This document shows, in pieces, positions 11,681-20,079 of a stretch of DNA of 64,000 nt (within the stretch, counting starts at the first letter, position 1; each line of letters starts with the position of its first letter). The stretch is from assembly GCF_000161835.1 (NCBI RefSeq), contig NZ_GG697169.2:2546575-2610574 (forward strand), in the 5' to 3' direction. The notes beneath the pieces were generated by a model. The model did no database searches. It had not been told where the DNA came from and worked only from the letters and a program-made list of their open reading frames with translations. Source of the stretch: Thalassobium sp. R2A62 (GTDB taxonomy: Bacteria > Pseudomonadota > Alphaproteobacteria > Rhodobacterales > Rhodobacteraceae). Position numbers and translations under genes: made by a program.

Positions 11681-11830
11681 CCAGAATGACGGAGGTGGGG
11701 TTGGTTAGACCATCGTCCACCTGGAATTAGGCGTGGTTAGGGTTGCCTAGCCACGCGCCTCCCAAGCTGTTCCATTCCCCTGCTCCAAAATCAATCCTGA
11801 CATGGTCACCTCCTTTCTGAATGTTACGTC
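11648..11830 (-). ncRNA. Candidate small transcript with paired Shine-Dalgarno/anti-Shine-Dalgarno elements
   Basis: The unit contains GGAGGTG (minus strand, 11807-11813), which can pair with CACCTCC (11691-11697). CACCTCC can instead pair locally with AGGTGG (11717-11722), so two exclusive folds are possible. A further hairpin GCGTGG/CCACGC surrounds the stop of the 18-codon frame. The 5' end is not known; 11830 is an estimate. That this is a regulated RNA is inference from pairing alone. Confidence 0.4.
11747..11803 (-). CDS. Predicted 18-residue small protein with near-perfect ribosome site
   Basis: I do not recognise this gene. The frame reads MSGLILEQGNGTAWEARG followed by TAG. Directly upstream stands AGAAAGGAGGTGACC, complementary to the 16S rRNA 3' end over about 13 bases, with only two bases between GGAGGTG-A and the ATG; so strong a site is unlikely by chance. 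A TTGACA (minus strand, 11863-11868) lies about 50 bases upstream and a strong terminator (11647-11680) closes the unit, giving a predicted transcript of about 180 bases. It could be a small protein gene, a leader peptide or a dual-function RNA. Confidence 0.55.
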   Translation of the reverse strand: MSGLILEQGNGTAWEARG

Positions 11831-11890
11831 GATACAGGAAGGTTGGCATAGATTTGGTGTATGTCAAAACTTTTTCTACTAAGGATGCGA

Positions 11891-12520
11891 TTAATTGGGC
11901 TGAGCGGCGCGTTGCCCAATAATCAGGCGGAACGGTACCAGCGCAATCAACGCGATCGTCAGTTTGATCGCCCAATCTGCAACGCCGAGCGACACCCAAA
12001 GTGGGGCCATTGGGCCAGACAGCAAGAATGGAACGCTTTCAGATGCCCAACCAATTTGGTCGTCGGCTGCGGCGCCAAAGCTGATCGACAGCGAAAACGC
12101 GAGGGAAAAGAAGATCGCGGTGTCGATGGTCGAGCCAATGAATGTCGACGCCAGCGGCGCTTTCCACCACTTGCTGTCACGTAGGCGGGCAAAGATTGCG
12201 ACATCAACCAACTGCGCAATCAGGAACGCGGTCCCGGATGCGATTGCAATGCGCAGCGGCACAGCAGGCCCGTATTCCAGCATGATCTGGCTACCGATAA
12301 GCGAGCAAATAACTCCGGTGACAAAGCCGACCAGAACCACTTTGCGCGCGGCAGTGGCGCCATAGAGGCGGTTCATGATGTCGGTCACCAAAAAGGCAAA
12401 GGGATACGTAAACGCCCCCCAAGTCAGAAGACCATCAAGAAGAAGAAATTGAACAAGGATGTTCGAAGCGACCACGAGAGCGGCCATGGCAATAACGCCA
12501 GGAAGTAGTGTGCGTGTCAT
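11891..12520 (-). CDS. yhhQ: Queuosine precursor transporter (VUT/YhhQ family)
   Basis: This 209-residue membrane protein has about six hydrophobic segments and belongs to the YhhQ (COG1738) family that imports preQ0/preQ1 or related queuosine precursors. Recognisable blocks are PFAFLVTDIMNRLYGATAARKVV near residues 45-67 and the middle stretch AFLIAQLVDVAIFARLRDSKWWKAPLAST. The ATG at 12520 (MTRTLLPGVIAM) gives a clean membrane N-terminus; the frame is open 17 codons further. It follows the phytase-like gene by 86 bases. Confidence 0.88.
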   Translation of the reverse strand: MTRTLLPGVIAMAALVVASNILVQFLLLDGLLTWGAFTYPFAFLVTDIMNRLYGATAARKVVLVGFVTGVICSLIGSQIMLEYGPAVPLRIAIASGTAFLIAQLVDVAIFARLRDSKWWKAPLASTFIGSTIDTAIFFSLAFSLSISFGAAADDQIGWASESVPFLLSGPMAPLWVSLGVADWAIKLTIALIALVPFRLIIGQRAAQPN

Positions 12521-12606
12521 TTGGGTATCCGTTTTGGCAAGGGTGCGGCACTTGGTCCCTAGATCATCCAAGGACGCGCCGCGTTTAGGATGGTCAGCCT
12601 GTTAGG

Positions 12607-13458
12607 TCAATCATTTATGCGGTATTCGACAAACTCGGTGCGTTGCAACGAACGGAAATTATTGTCCGACAGCATGGTTATTCTCAGGGTCTCGGGGCTA
12701 TCGCGCCAGACACTGATCCCTTCGAGATTGTCGTGGGTGAGAATCTGACTATCGATCAAAGTCACTTCATTCTCGCCGTTCAGATCAAACGCCCGAACAC
12801 GGCTTCGAAATCCAATCCCCATAAAGTCACGTTCAAGAACATAGAGACGATCTTCAAAGATGTCCGCTCCAACAATCAAATGCCCTTTGCGACGCGGGAT
12901 CGAAAACGGCTGCGACCACATTGTGCCATCAAAACGGTAAACTGGAAAGGGACGGGTGCGTAGGCCCGACCGTTCCGGAATGGTGTAGAGACGCCCCAAA
13001 TCGTCGATCGCCAACGCCTCAAGCGAGGAATTGTTTTGTAGTCCCTCAAAATCACGGTGGACGGGCATGGCCTGTTCAGTTTGGGTTTGATCCCCAAAGG
13101 ATGAAACGCGGTGCTGTCCCTCGAAGGACACGAACAGCTGGCCGTTGTCCGAGATCGCGAGGCCCTCGGCGTCAGTGCTGAACTGGTTCGACCCGTCCGC
13201 CAAAACCATTTTGCGAAGGTTTGCTGACACGTCAACAATTTCGGTGCCATCACGCTGCAATCGGCCCGATGCCCAATACCCGCGATCTGTTGTCGCTAAA
13301 AATGACTGACCATCATCTAAAATCGCGAGGCTGGAGAATCCGCCGAACTCAGTGCCTTGACCCATCCAGTGATAGGCCCCAACGAAAGACGCCTCGGTCA
13401 TCGCACCACTCGGCAGAGCGGCGAGCACCAAAGCACAAAGTTTGGCAAAAATTCGCAT
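12607..13458 (-). CDS. Exported esterase-like protein of the phytase-like family
   Basis: This 283-residue protein has a signal peptide (MRIFAKLCALVLAALPSGAMTEA). The rest is a beta-propeller-like repeat pattern of the phytase-like (PF13449-type) family: FGGFSSLAILDDGQSF, DAEGLAISDNGQLFVSFE, SLEALAIDDLGRLYTIPE, DNLEGISVW. Members are periplasmic or outer-surface proteins, often called esterase-like activity of phytase; the substrate is not known. The ATG lies three bases after the mepA stop, so it is in one operon with mepA and the MFS gene. Confidence 0.8.
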   Translation of the reverse strand: MRIFAKLCALVLAALPSGAMTEASFVGAYHWMGQGTEFGGFSSLAILDDGQSFLATTDRGYWASGRLQRDGTEIVDVSANLRKMVLADGSNQFSTDAEGLAISDNGQLFVSFEGQHRVSSFGDQTQTEQAMPVHRDFEGLQNNSSLEALAIDDLGRLYTIPERSGLRTRPFPVYRFDGTMWSQPFSIPRRKGHLIVGADIFEDRLYVLERDFMGIGFRSRVRAFDLNGENEVTLIDSQILTHDNLEGISVWRDSPETLRITMLSDNNFRSLQRTEFVEYRIND

Positions 13459-13461
13459 CGA

Positions 13462-14367
13462 TCAGTTCGAGGTCAGCACCGATGAACACTGCGCAGGCAA
13501 ACGGGCCATCGTAAGTTCACGACGGGGTTTGGGTGCTGGTGCATTGGGATCAGGCGCAGGCGGGTTCAGGATGTCGCGGACCCAACGGTCAGCATCCGCA
13601 CATCCGTCACCGGCAGGGGGTGGTGCTTGGTTTTCGCACCCACGATCGCCAGCAGGACAGTTGAGCCGCACATGGAAATGATAGTGATGTCCCCACCATG
13701 GGCGAATTTTACGCAGCCAGCTACGATCACCCGTTGCCGTGTTACACATCGCAACCTTGGCACCTGGGAACACAAATATACGTGCAACCCGTGGATCGCT
13801 CGCGGCTTCGCGCAAAATGTTCATGTGCTGTTGGGACCAGTTGTCGTTCGTATACGCGCCAGCGGACCGACGTAGCGAAATCGAAGAAAGGTTCTCACGC
13901 TCAGTGCGGGATAAGTTCAACCGCTTGGGGGGGAGCATCCAGATATCCGCGTCCAAACCTGTTTGGTGGCTGCGGTGGCCTGTTAGCATTGGGCCACCAC
14001 GTGGCTGTGACATGTCGCCGACATACAGCCCTTCCCATCCAACTTGGGTCGCCGCAAACCGGCTTAGGTCTTTGACAAAATCAACGGTTTCAGGCTGGGC
14101 CCAGTTGCGGTTGCGAGACAGGCGCATCGCCTGCCATGTCGGGCCTGTTTCAGCCAATTCAACAGCACCGGCCTGGCATCCACGTGCATATCCGCCAAAT
14201 GGTTCTGACCGTTGATCTGATGGTCGTCCAGCCGCACCAAACAACGCTTTGGCGACACGCTGGTCACCAGTATTGGCGCTTTGGGTTGATACTTGTTGTC
14301 CTTCGTCGTCACCACCACATGCGGCAACGGCTAGAAAGATACATACACTCAACAAGGTGCGGATCAT
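13462..14367 (-). CDS. mepA: Penicillin-insensitive murein endopeptidase, lipoprotein
   Basis: MepA is a zinc LAS-family peptidase that cleaves D-Ala-mDAP crosslinks in peptidoglycan. The 301-residue protein starts MIRTLLSVCIFLAVAACGG, a lipoprotein signal with lipid-attachment Cys at residue 17, which suggests membrane anchoring. Metal ligands are visible in GHRSHQTGLDADIWM (HxxxxxxD) and in WWGHHYHFHVRL. C-terminal Cys pairs (NCPAGDRGCENQ, DGCADADRW) are typical. Its ATG overlaps the stop of the upstream MFS gene by four bases (ATGA). Confidence 0.9.
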   Translation of the reverse strand: MIRTLLSVCIFLAVAACGGDDEGQQVSTQSANTGDQRVAKALFGAAGRPSDQRSEPFGGYARGCQAGAVELAETGPTWQAMRLSRNRNWAQPETVDFVKDLSRFAATQVGWEGLYVGDMSQPRGGPMLTGHRSHQTGLDADIWMLPPKRLNLSRTERENLSSISLRRSAGAYTNDNWSQQHMNILREAASDPRVARIFVFPGAKVAMCNTATGDRSWLRKIRPWWGHHYHFHVRLNCPAGDRGCENQAPPPAGDGCADADRWVRDILNPPAPDPNAPAPKPRRELTMARLPAQCSSVLTSN

Positions 14368-15752
14368 GCTGCACGGTCTCCGTCTTTGTTGACCCATGTT
14401 AGCATGATCAGACCCAAAATGAAGAGCAAGATCACTGGCAAAAAGCCCAGCTGCACATTTCCGGTCACAGCAGTAAAGACACCGATCAAGAACGGGGCCA
14501 AGAACGCGGTCGCTTTGCCTGAAAGTGCGAATAATCCAAAGGATTGCGTTGCTGCAGCCGGTTCTGTGTGCCGCACCATGAGTGAGCGGGAAGCCGCGTA
14601 AAGCACGCCGCCAGCACCACCAATGACAACACCACAGGTGAAAAAGATGATGTCAGGGACTGTAGATCCCGCGGCAATTGGCACCCCAAATACTTGGGTA
14701 CGCGACATGCCCACGATGATCGAGCTGACGATTATCAAGAATAAAACAGCGCCAATGATCACGGGCTTCGGGCCCAGTCGTGCATCAAATCTGCCACCAA
14801 TGTAGGTAAAGATCGCAGCAGCAATCGCACTGACCACACCAAATACGCCAACACTGAAGGGGTTAAATCCGTCTTGAATGGGCCAACCCAGAACCAGTCC
14901 GGCATAGACGCCGCCGAACGCATAGAGGGAATTCAGCGCATCGCGATAGAACATCGAGCCCAATAGGAACGATCCTAGGCTCTTGCGTTTGACCACCGCG
15001 CTTAGCGTTTGTTTCAGATCGTTCCACACCTCGCGGATTTTTGGTGTGGGCGATTTCAGCGCGGGATCATCCCGCACAAACAAAAAGAACGGGATAATAA
15101 AGACTGCATACCAGATCGCGATAAACGGGCCGACCGCGCGGGTACCTTCTCGGGCATCGGCGTCGAGGCCAAACATCGGGGACATACCGATCATCGTTTT
15201 TCCGGTTGTAGCGCTTTCGGCGAAGAACAGCAGCATCAAGGCCAACGATAGAACTCCACCCCAATACCCGAATGCAGCGCCCGAACCGGAAATGCGTCCG
15301 ACCTCTTTGTCATTTCCCAACGATGGCAGGATCGCATTGATGAAATTGAGAGCGGATTCCGCAGCGATAAAGCCGACGTAAAAGATCAAAAGAACCAAGA
15401 TCAGGTTCGACCCGTCTGGCGCCAGGTGCCACAGCGACCATGTCGCCACGACATAAATGACTGAGAACAACGCGAGCCACGGGATTTTTCGCCCGGCGGC
15501 ATCTGCAAAGGCGCCCAGGAAGGGGGCGGAAAATGCGATAATCAATCCTGCGATTGTTTGACCAAAGGCCCATGTGCTTTGGGATTGTGCTTTGGCTTCG
15601 TCCACGCCAGCGCCTTGGCCCATAAAGTATTGGGCGGCAACCTCGGCGAAATAGGGGCCAAAGATAAATGTCAGACCCAATGTGTAGAACGGCTGTGACG
15701 CCCAATCAAAGGCCATCCAGCCCCAAATCTTCTTCTTATGTGCAGTCGCCAT
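14364..15752 (-). CDS. MFS transporter, UMF1/Atg22-like
   Basis: This 462-residue membrane protein has about 12 hydrophobic segments. The N-terminus KKKIWGWMAFDWASQPFYTLGLTFIFGPYF is the signature of the UMF1 (unknown major facilitator 1) family related to yeast vacuolar Atg22. The ATG at 15752 is preceded by AAGGGGCG at a good distance; the longer open frame lacks homology. The substrate is unknown, although amino acids are plausible by analogy with Atg22. It overlaps mepA by four bases and heads that operon. Confidence 0.85.
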   Translation of the reverse strand: MATAHKKKIWGWMAFDWASQPFYTLGLTFIFGPYFAEVAAQYFMGQGAGVDEAKAQSQSTWAFGQTIAGLIIAFSAPFLGAFADAAGRKIPWLALFSVIYVVATWSLWHLAPDGSNLILVLLIFYVGFIAAESALNFINAILPSLGNDKEVGRISGSGAAFGYWGGVLSLALMLLFFAESATTGKTMIGMSPMFGLDADAREGTRAVGPFIAIWYAVFIIPFFLFVRDDPALKSPTPKIREVWNDLKQTLSAVVKRKSLGSFLLGSMFYRDALNSLYAFGGVYAGLVLGWPIQDGFNPFSVGVFGVVSAIAAAIFTYIGGRFDARLGPKPVIIGAVLFLIIVSSIIVGMSRTQVFGVPIAAGSTVPDIIFFTCGVVIGGAGGVLYAASRSLMVRHTEPAAATQSFGLFALSGKATAFLAPFLIGVFTAVTGNVQLGFLPVILLFILGLIMLTWVNKDGDRAA

Positions 15753-15829
15753 TTTTCGCCCCTTATTCCCTCTTAGGACTAAGGCACGTCCGCGACGCAT
15801 ATGGCAAGAGGGCAGGCGGCGATGCTGCG

Positions 15830-16366
15830 TCAGCCGCGCACTTCGGGCGGCCACGGGCGGGTGCCCTCAGCGTCGATCCAATTGCGGGTCCATTCGGGCA
15901 AATCGGGACTGTCGTCAATGATCCCTAGATGATCCAATATGGCACGGGTTGGCACGATCCCGTCCTTGGATGTCACTGCAGATCGATACAGCGCTTGGGC
16001 TGCACAGACGTCTCCCACCCAAATCGTTTGATCCAGATAAAAGAACCGTTCATCCCATCCAATTGCGCGGCTAACGGTCCGGAATTTTTCAAATGTTTTG
16101 ATCCGGCGACGATACCGAACCGAACAACCGGCCATGGTCAAACCCCAGCCGTTGTCTTTCAGCGCTTGAAACAGACCGGTTCGTTTGGCTAGCACCGTGC
16201 GTCCCAGATCCAGAATGGTCAGGATGCGCCCGTTGTTCATCTCGATAAAAATATCGATGTCTTGAGGCCAACAGCGATGATGCGACACGTGGACATCAGT
16301 CACCCCAAGCGATGACGCTTTGCGGTGAACCCAGAATTCTTTTGCCAGTCGGATAAATGGATACAT
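15830..16366 (-). CDS. Thioesterase-superfamily (hotdog fold) protein
   Basis: This 178-residue protein resembles the 4HBT-like thioesterases of the THEM6/DUF4442-type group. Features are MYPFIRLAKEFW at the start, VHVSHHRCWPQDIDIFIEMNNGRILTILDLGR (the position of the hotdog catalytic region), and a C-terminal tail PLPEWTRNWIDAEG-like. It probably hydrolyses an acyl-CoA or similar thioester; the substrate is not predictable. It stands 77 bases upstream of the MFS gene on the same strand and diverges from yggT. Confidence 0.75.
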   Translation of the reverse strand: MYPFIRLAKEFWVHRKASSLGVTDVHVSHHRCWPQDIDIFIEMNNGRILTILDLGRTVLAKRTGLFQALKDNGWGLTMAGCSVRYRRRIKTFEKFRTVSRAIGWDERFFYLDQTIWVGDVCAAQALYRSAVTSKDGIVPTRAILDHLGIIDDSPDLPEWTRNWIDAEGTRPWPPEVRG

Positions 16367-16482
16367 TTGGCTACCTTGCCGCCACTTGACGTGCGCATCA
16401 ACTTTGACCTCGGGGCAGCCATGTCTTGCCGCGCGGCCTCAGAACACTTACCTAGCGTGCATACAACAAAGGACACCGGCTT

Positions 16483-16758
16483 ATGTTTGCGGAATTTCTC
16501 GACCTGATCTTGGGCGTCGCCTATTTCATTATGATCATCCACATCATCATGAGTTGGCTGATCAATTTTCAGGTTCTCAATCTGCATCAGCCGATTGTTG
16601 GACAGATCTGGATGGGTCTTAATCGCTTGCTCGAGCCGATCTACACTCCGATCCGGCGCGTGTTGCCGGACACTCGTCCGCTAGACCTTGCGCCGCTTGT
16701 TGCCTTTATCGCGGTCATCTTTCTGCGGTTCTCGGTCGTGCCACGTATCCCGTTCTAA
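16483..16758 (+). CDS. YggT family membrane protein
   Basis: This 91-residue protein has two hydrophobic segments (about 8-28 and 64-85) and the YggT signature LIEPIYTPIRRVLPDTRPLDLAPLVAF-like (here RLLEPIYTPIRRVLP). YggT proteins are small inner-membrane proteins linked to osmotic stress and to cell division or chromosome segregation in other bacteria; their exact role is unclear. It has its own start region and precedes recQ by 74 bases. Confidence 0.88.
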   Translation: MFAEFLDLILGVAYFIMIIHIIMSWLINFQVLNLHQPIVGQIWMGLNRLLEPIYTPIRRVLPDTRPLDLAPLVAFIAVIFLRFSVVPRIPF

Positions 16759-16832
16759 GGGCTTGTTCACCGATTCTTAGTGTGGGATTGTTTCTGTAAG
16801 AGCAGAAAAACAAACACACAGGTACCACAGGC

Positions 16833-18869
16833 ATGAGCGCTGCCACGCTTCTCTCTGACGTTTTTGGATTCGACGATTTCCGCCTTGGCCAGGGCGAGAT
16901 TGTCGATGCCGTCATCGACGGCCAGAACACGCTCGCCATTATGCCAACAGGCGGTGGTAAATCGCTGTGCTTTCAACTTCCTGCTTTGGTCCGCAGTGGT
17001 GTCACGGTCGTTATCTCACCGCTTATTGCATTGATGCGTGACCAAGTTCGAGGCCTGCGCGAGGTTGGTGTCGAGGCTGGCGCCCTGACCTCTGGCAATA
17101 CCCCAGAAGAAACTGATGCGGTTTGGGAGGCTCTCGAGGCTGGTACGCTCAAGCTTTTGTATATGGCGCCTGAACGGCTGGGATCGTCGGGCACATTGCA
17201 AATGCTGCGCAGGGCTGGCGTCAGCATGATCGCCGTCGACGAGGCGCATTGCGTTAGCCAATGGGGCCATGATTTCCGCCCCGACTATCTGCGCATTGGT
17301 GAATTGCGCCGCACGCTCGATGTACCCCTCGCCGCGTTTACAGCGACTGCTGATGCCGAAACCCAAGCCGAGATCGTTCAAAAGCTGTTTGACGGCCAAC
17401 AACCCAGCACGTTTCTGCGCGGCTTCGATCGGCCGAACATCCACCTGCGGTTCGAGGCCAAAGATGGCCCGCGCGCCCAAATTTTGAACTTTGCCGCCGC
17501 GCGCAAAGGTCAATCCGGCATCGTCTATTGCGGCACCCGCGCCAAAACCGAAGGCCTGTCTAAGGCATTGAACGATGCGGGCCATACGGCCTGCCATTAT
17601 CACGGCGGTATGGAGGCCGAAGATCGCCGCATCGTCGAGACCCGTTTCGCACGCGAGGATGGTTTGATCGTTGTCGCGACTGTCGCCTTTGGCATGGGTG
17701 TCGACAAACCCGACATTCGTTGGGTTGCCCATGCTGATCTGCCCAAGAGTATCGAAGCCTACTACCAAGAAATCGGTCGCGCAGGTCGCGACGGCGCACC
17801 TGCCGAAACGCTGACGCTGTTTGGTCCGGATGATATTCGTCTGCGCCGCAGCCAGATTGACGAGGGCCTCGCCCCGCCAGAACGCCGTGCGGCCGATCAT
17901 GGTCGACTGAACGCGCTCTTAGGTTTGGCCGAAGCGCTGGAATGTCGTCGTCAGAACCTGCTTGGGTATTTTGGTGAAACTGACATCACCTGCGGCCAAT
18001 GCGATTTGTGCGACACCCCACCGGAAACCTTTGATGGGACAACAGCTGTACGCAAGGCGCTTAGCGCGATTCTGCGGACCGAGGAATGGTTTGGCGCGGG
18101 TCATCTCATCGACATCCTGCTCGGGGCCAACACTGATAAAATCAACGAGCGCGGTCACGATGCGTTGCCGACCTACGGCGTGGGCAAAGAATACGACAAA
18201 CGGCAATGGCAGGCGATATTTCGGCAAATGATGGGGCACGATCTGGTGCGTCCGAACCCTGATCGCCACGGCGCCTTGGCCATGACCCAAGCCGCGCGCC
18301 CGATCCTACGCGACGAAGCAACGATCACCCTGCGGCGTGACACGATCAAAGCCGCCCGAGGACGCGCACCAGCCGTCAAAATGCTGGTCAGCGAAGAAGA
18401 TGCGCCCCTACTCTCTGCGCTCAAGGCTAAACGCCGCGCCTTGGCCGAAGAACAACGTGTCCCAGCCTATATCATTTTCAACGACCGCACTTTGATTGAG
18501 ATGGCTGAAAAACGCCCCGCTGATCTGGACGGTATGGCGCGGATCGGTGGTGTCGGTGCCAAAAAACTCGACAGTTATGGCGACGCCTTTCTCGAAGTGA
18601 TCAATGGCGCGTCCGAAGAGGTTCACCCGATGCGCCGCAAATTGGCCGGTCGGGACGAGGGCGCGCTATATGACCGCTTGCTCGAGGTTCAAACCGCCCT
18701 CAGCCGTGGCACTATGGGGGCCGACAAACCGATGAGCTGCTCTGCATCTCTGATTGCAAAGGTTGCCCAAGTGAAACCGAATGATACGGGCGGAATGACG
18801 CGCCTTTTGGGTGACAAACGCGCCGCACGTTTTGGTGATGCCTTTCTCCAAGTCCTACGCGAGGCTTGA
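16833..18869 (+). CDS. recQ: ATP-dependent DNA helicase RecQ
   Basis: RecQ is a 3'-5' helicase in recombination and replication repair. The 678-residue protein has all helicase parts: Walker A TGGGKSLC near 36-43, the DEAH box VDEAHCVSQWGHDFRPDY near 135-152, and motif VI QEIGRAGRDG near 311-320. The zinc-binding Cys set is ALECRRQNLLGYF...CGQCDLC near 370-395. A winged-helix region follows, then an HRDC domain near 545-590 (VPAYIIFNDRTLIEMA). The tail carries a second short HRDC-like LLGDKRAARFGDAFLQVL repeat. Confidence 0.95.
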   Translation: MSAATLLSDVFGFDDFRLGQGEIVDAVIDGQNTLAIMPTGGGKSLCFQLPALVRSGVTVVISPLIALMRDQVRGLREVGVEAGALTSGNTPEETDAVWEALEAGTLKLLYMAPERLGSSGTLQMLRRAGVSMIAVDEAHCVSQWGHDFRPDYLRIGELRRTLDVPLAAFTATADAETQAEIVQKLFDGQQPSTFLRGFDRPNIHLRFEAKDGPRAQILNFAAARKGQSGIVYCGTRAKTEGLSKALNDAGHTACHYHGGMEAEDRRIVETRFAREDGLIVVATVAFGMGVDKPDIRWVAHADLPKSIEAYYQEIGRAGRDGAPAETLTLFGPDDIRLRRSQIDEGLAPPERRAADHGRLNALLGLAEALECRRQNLLGYFGETDITCGQCDLCDTPPETFDGTTAVRKALSAILRTEEWFGAGHLIDILLGANTDKINERGHDALPTYGVGKEYDKRQWQAIFRQMMGHDLVRPNPDRHGALAMTQAARPILRDEATITLRRDTIKAARGRAPAVKMLVSEEDAPLLSALKAKRRALAEEQRVPAYIIFNDRTLIEMAEKRPADLDGMARIGGVGAKKLDSYGDAFLEVINGASEEVHPMRRKLAGRDEGALYDRLLEVQTALSRGTMGADKPMSCSASLIAKVAQVKPNDTGGMTRLLGDKRAARFGDAFLQVLREA

Positions 18870-18917
18870 GGTTTCACACCAGTCGACTATGTCCAAACGT
18901 AGAACAAGGGGAACGCT

Positions 18918-19700
18918 ATGCTCGTCGTTATTTCACCAGCCAAATCGCTTGATTGGGAAACCAGTGCTGGCGCTGATGTTACACAGCCGGACTATCAGGA
19001 TGACGCTGTGCGTCTCGCGAAAACCTCTCGCAATCTGACCCTGACCGAACTCAAAAAACTGATGTCGATCAGCGATGACCTCGCTCGGCTCAATCGTGAT
19101 CGGTTCAAGGCGTTCGCAGCCGAGCCCGATCCCCAGCATGTTCGCCCTGCCGCACTCGCGTTCAACGGCGACACGTATCAAGGCCTCATGGCTGGTGAGT
19201 TTGACGCCGATGAAATGGCCTATGCTCAGAACCACCTGCGAATTATTTCGGGGCTTTACGGTCTGTTGCGCCCTCAGGATGCGATCCAGCCCTACCGCCT
19301 TGAAATGGGCAGCCGTCTGAAAACGCGTCGCGGCAAGTCGCTCTATGACTATTGGGGTGACACTCTGTCCAAGGCGCTGAATACACATGCCGAGACGCTG
19401 GGCGCAGACACGTTGGTCAATTGTGCATCCCAAGAATATTTTGGCGCCGTCGCTGCGAAATCGTTGAAGCTACGCGTGATCACGCCGGTCTTTCTCGAAG
19501 AGAAAAATGGGACGGCCAAGACTGTCAGCTTTTTCGCGAAACGAGCGCGCGGCGCCATGGCACGCTTTATGGTGACCAATCGTGTGACATCCGAACATGG
19601 TTTGCGTGACTTTGATTTGGGTGGTTATGCGTTTCAGCCCGATCAGTCCGAAGGCGACCGGATGGTGTTCTCGCGACCCTATCCAACCGCAGGGTCATAG
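18918..19700 (+). CDS. yaaA: Peroxide stress protein YaaA
   Basis: YaaA family (DUF328) proteins lower intracellular free iron during hydrogen-peroxide stress and bind DNA. The 260-residue protein starts [14 protein letters not shown], the signature N-terminus, and has the family blocks [40 protein letters not shown] and NCASQEYF. The ATG follows ribosome site AAGGGGAA. It follows recQ by 48 bases. Its 3' end overlaps the converging, damaged VOC gene by 22 bases. Confidence 0.94.
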   Translation: MLVVISPAKSLDWETSAGADVTQPDYQDDAVRLAKTSRNLTLTELKKLMSISDDLARLNRDRFKAFAAEPDPQHVRPAALAFNGDTYQGLMAGEFDADEMAYAQNHLRIISGLYGLLRPQDAIQPYRLEMGSRLKTRRGKSLYDYWGDTLSKALNTHAETLGADTLVNCASQEYFGAVAAKSLKLRVITPVFLEEKNGTAKTVSFFAKRARGAMARFMVTNRVTSEHGLRDFDLGGYAFQPDQSEGDRMVFSRPYPTAGS

Positions 19701-20079
19701 GCGACCAATTCGACGCTGTTCCCTTCGGGATCTTCCGTGAAAATACCCCGCCATTTTGCCCATTCGAATGTCTCGATCCGGTAGGGTTGCCCCAACGCTT
19801 CATAGCGGGCGACAACGGCCTCTTGTTCCTGCCACGGCAGCGATACTGCGATGTGATGCAGTGATGACCACGCGCACCTAGGCCGTGGTGAAACAACGCC
19901 AAGACCGTCGTGTGGCCAGCGACACCTTCGCCGATTTTGAAAAACACGATCGGCTCTTCGGCTGTACCCTGCAACACCTCTAGGCCGATGACATCGCGGT
20001 AGAATGCGACCATCCCGACCATGTCAGCACAGCGCAGCGCGATCTCGCCCAAACCTCTTGGCTTAAATCCTCTTTTCAT
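19679..20079 (-). pseudogene. VOC family protein, broken by a frameshift
   Basis: The first half is read from ATG 20079 ([17 protein letters not shown]...[19 protein letters not shown]). The second half is in another frame and ends at the TAG at 19681-19679; it reads [20 protein letters not shown] and then [14 protein letters not shown], the conserved end of the VOC fold. One base is missing or gained near 19875-19895. The reading frame of the upstream kinase runs into this gene without a stop. A sequencing error would explain it, but the neighbouring kinase is broken too. The intact protein would have about 130 residues and unknown substrate. Confidence 0.75.

Noticed and set aside
16759-16832. 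LexA box upstream of recQ
   Set aside because: GTTC is present, but no second half-site at the spacing of alphaproteobacterial LexA boxes.
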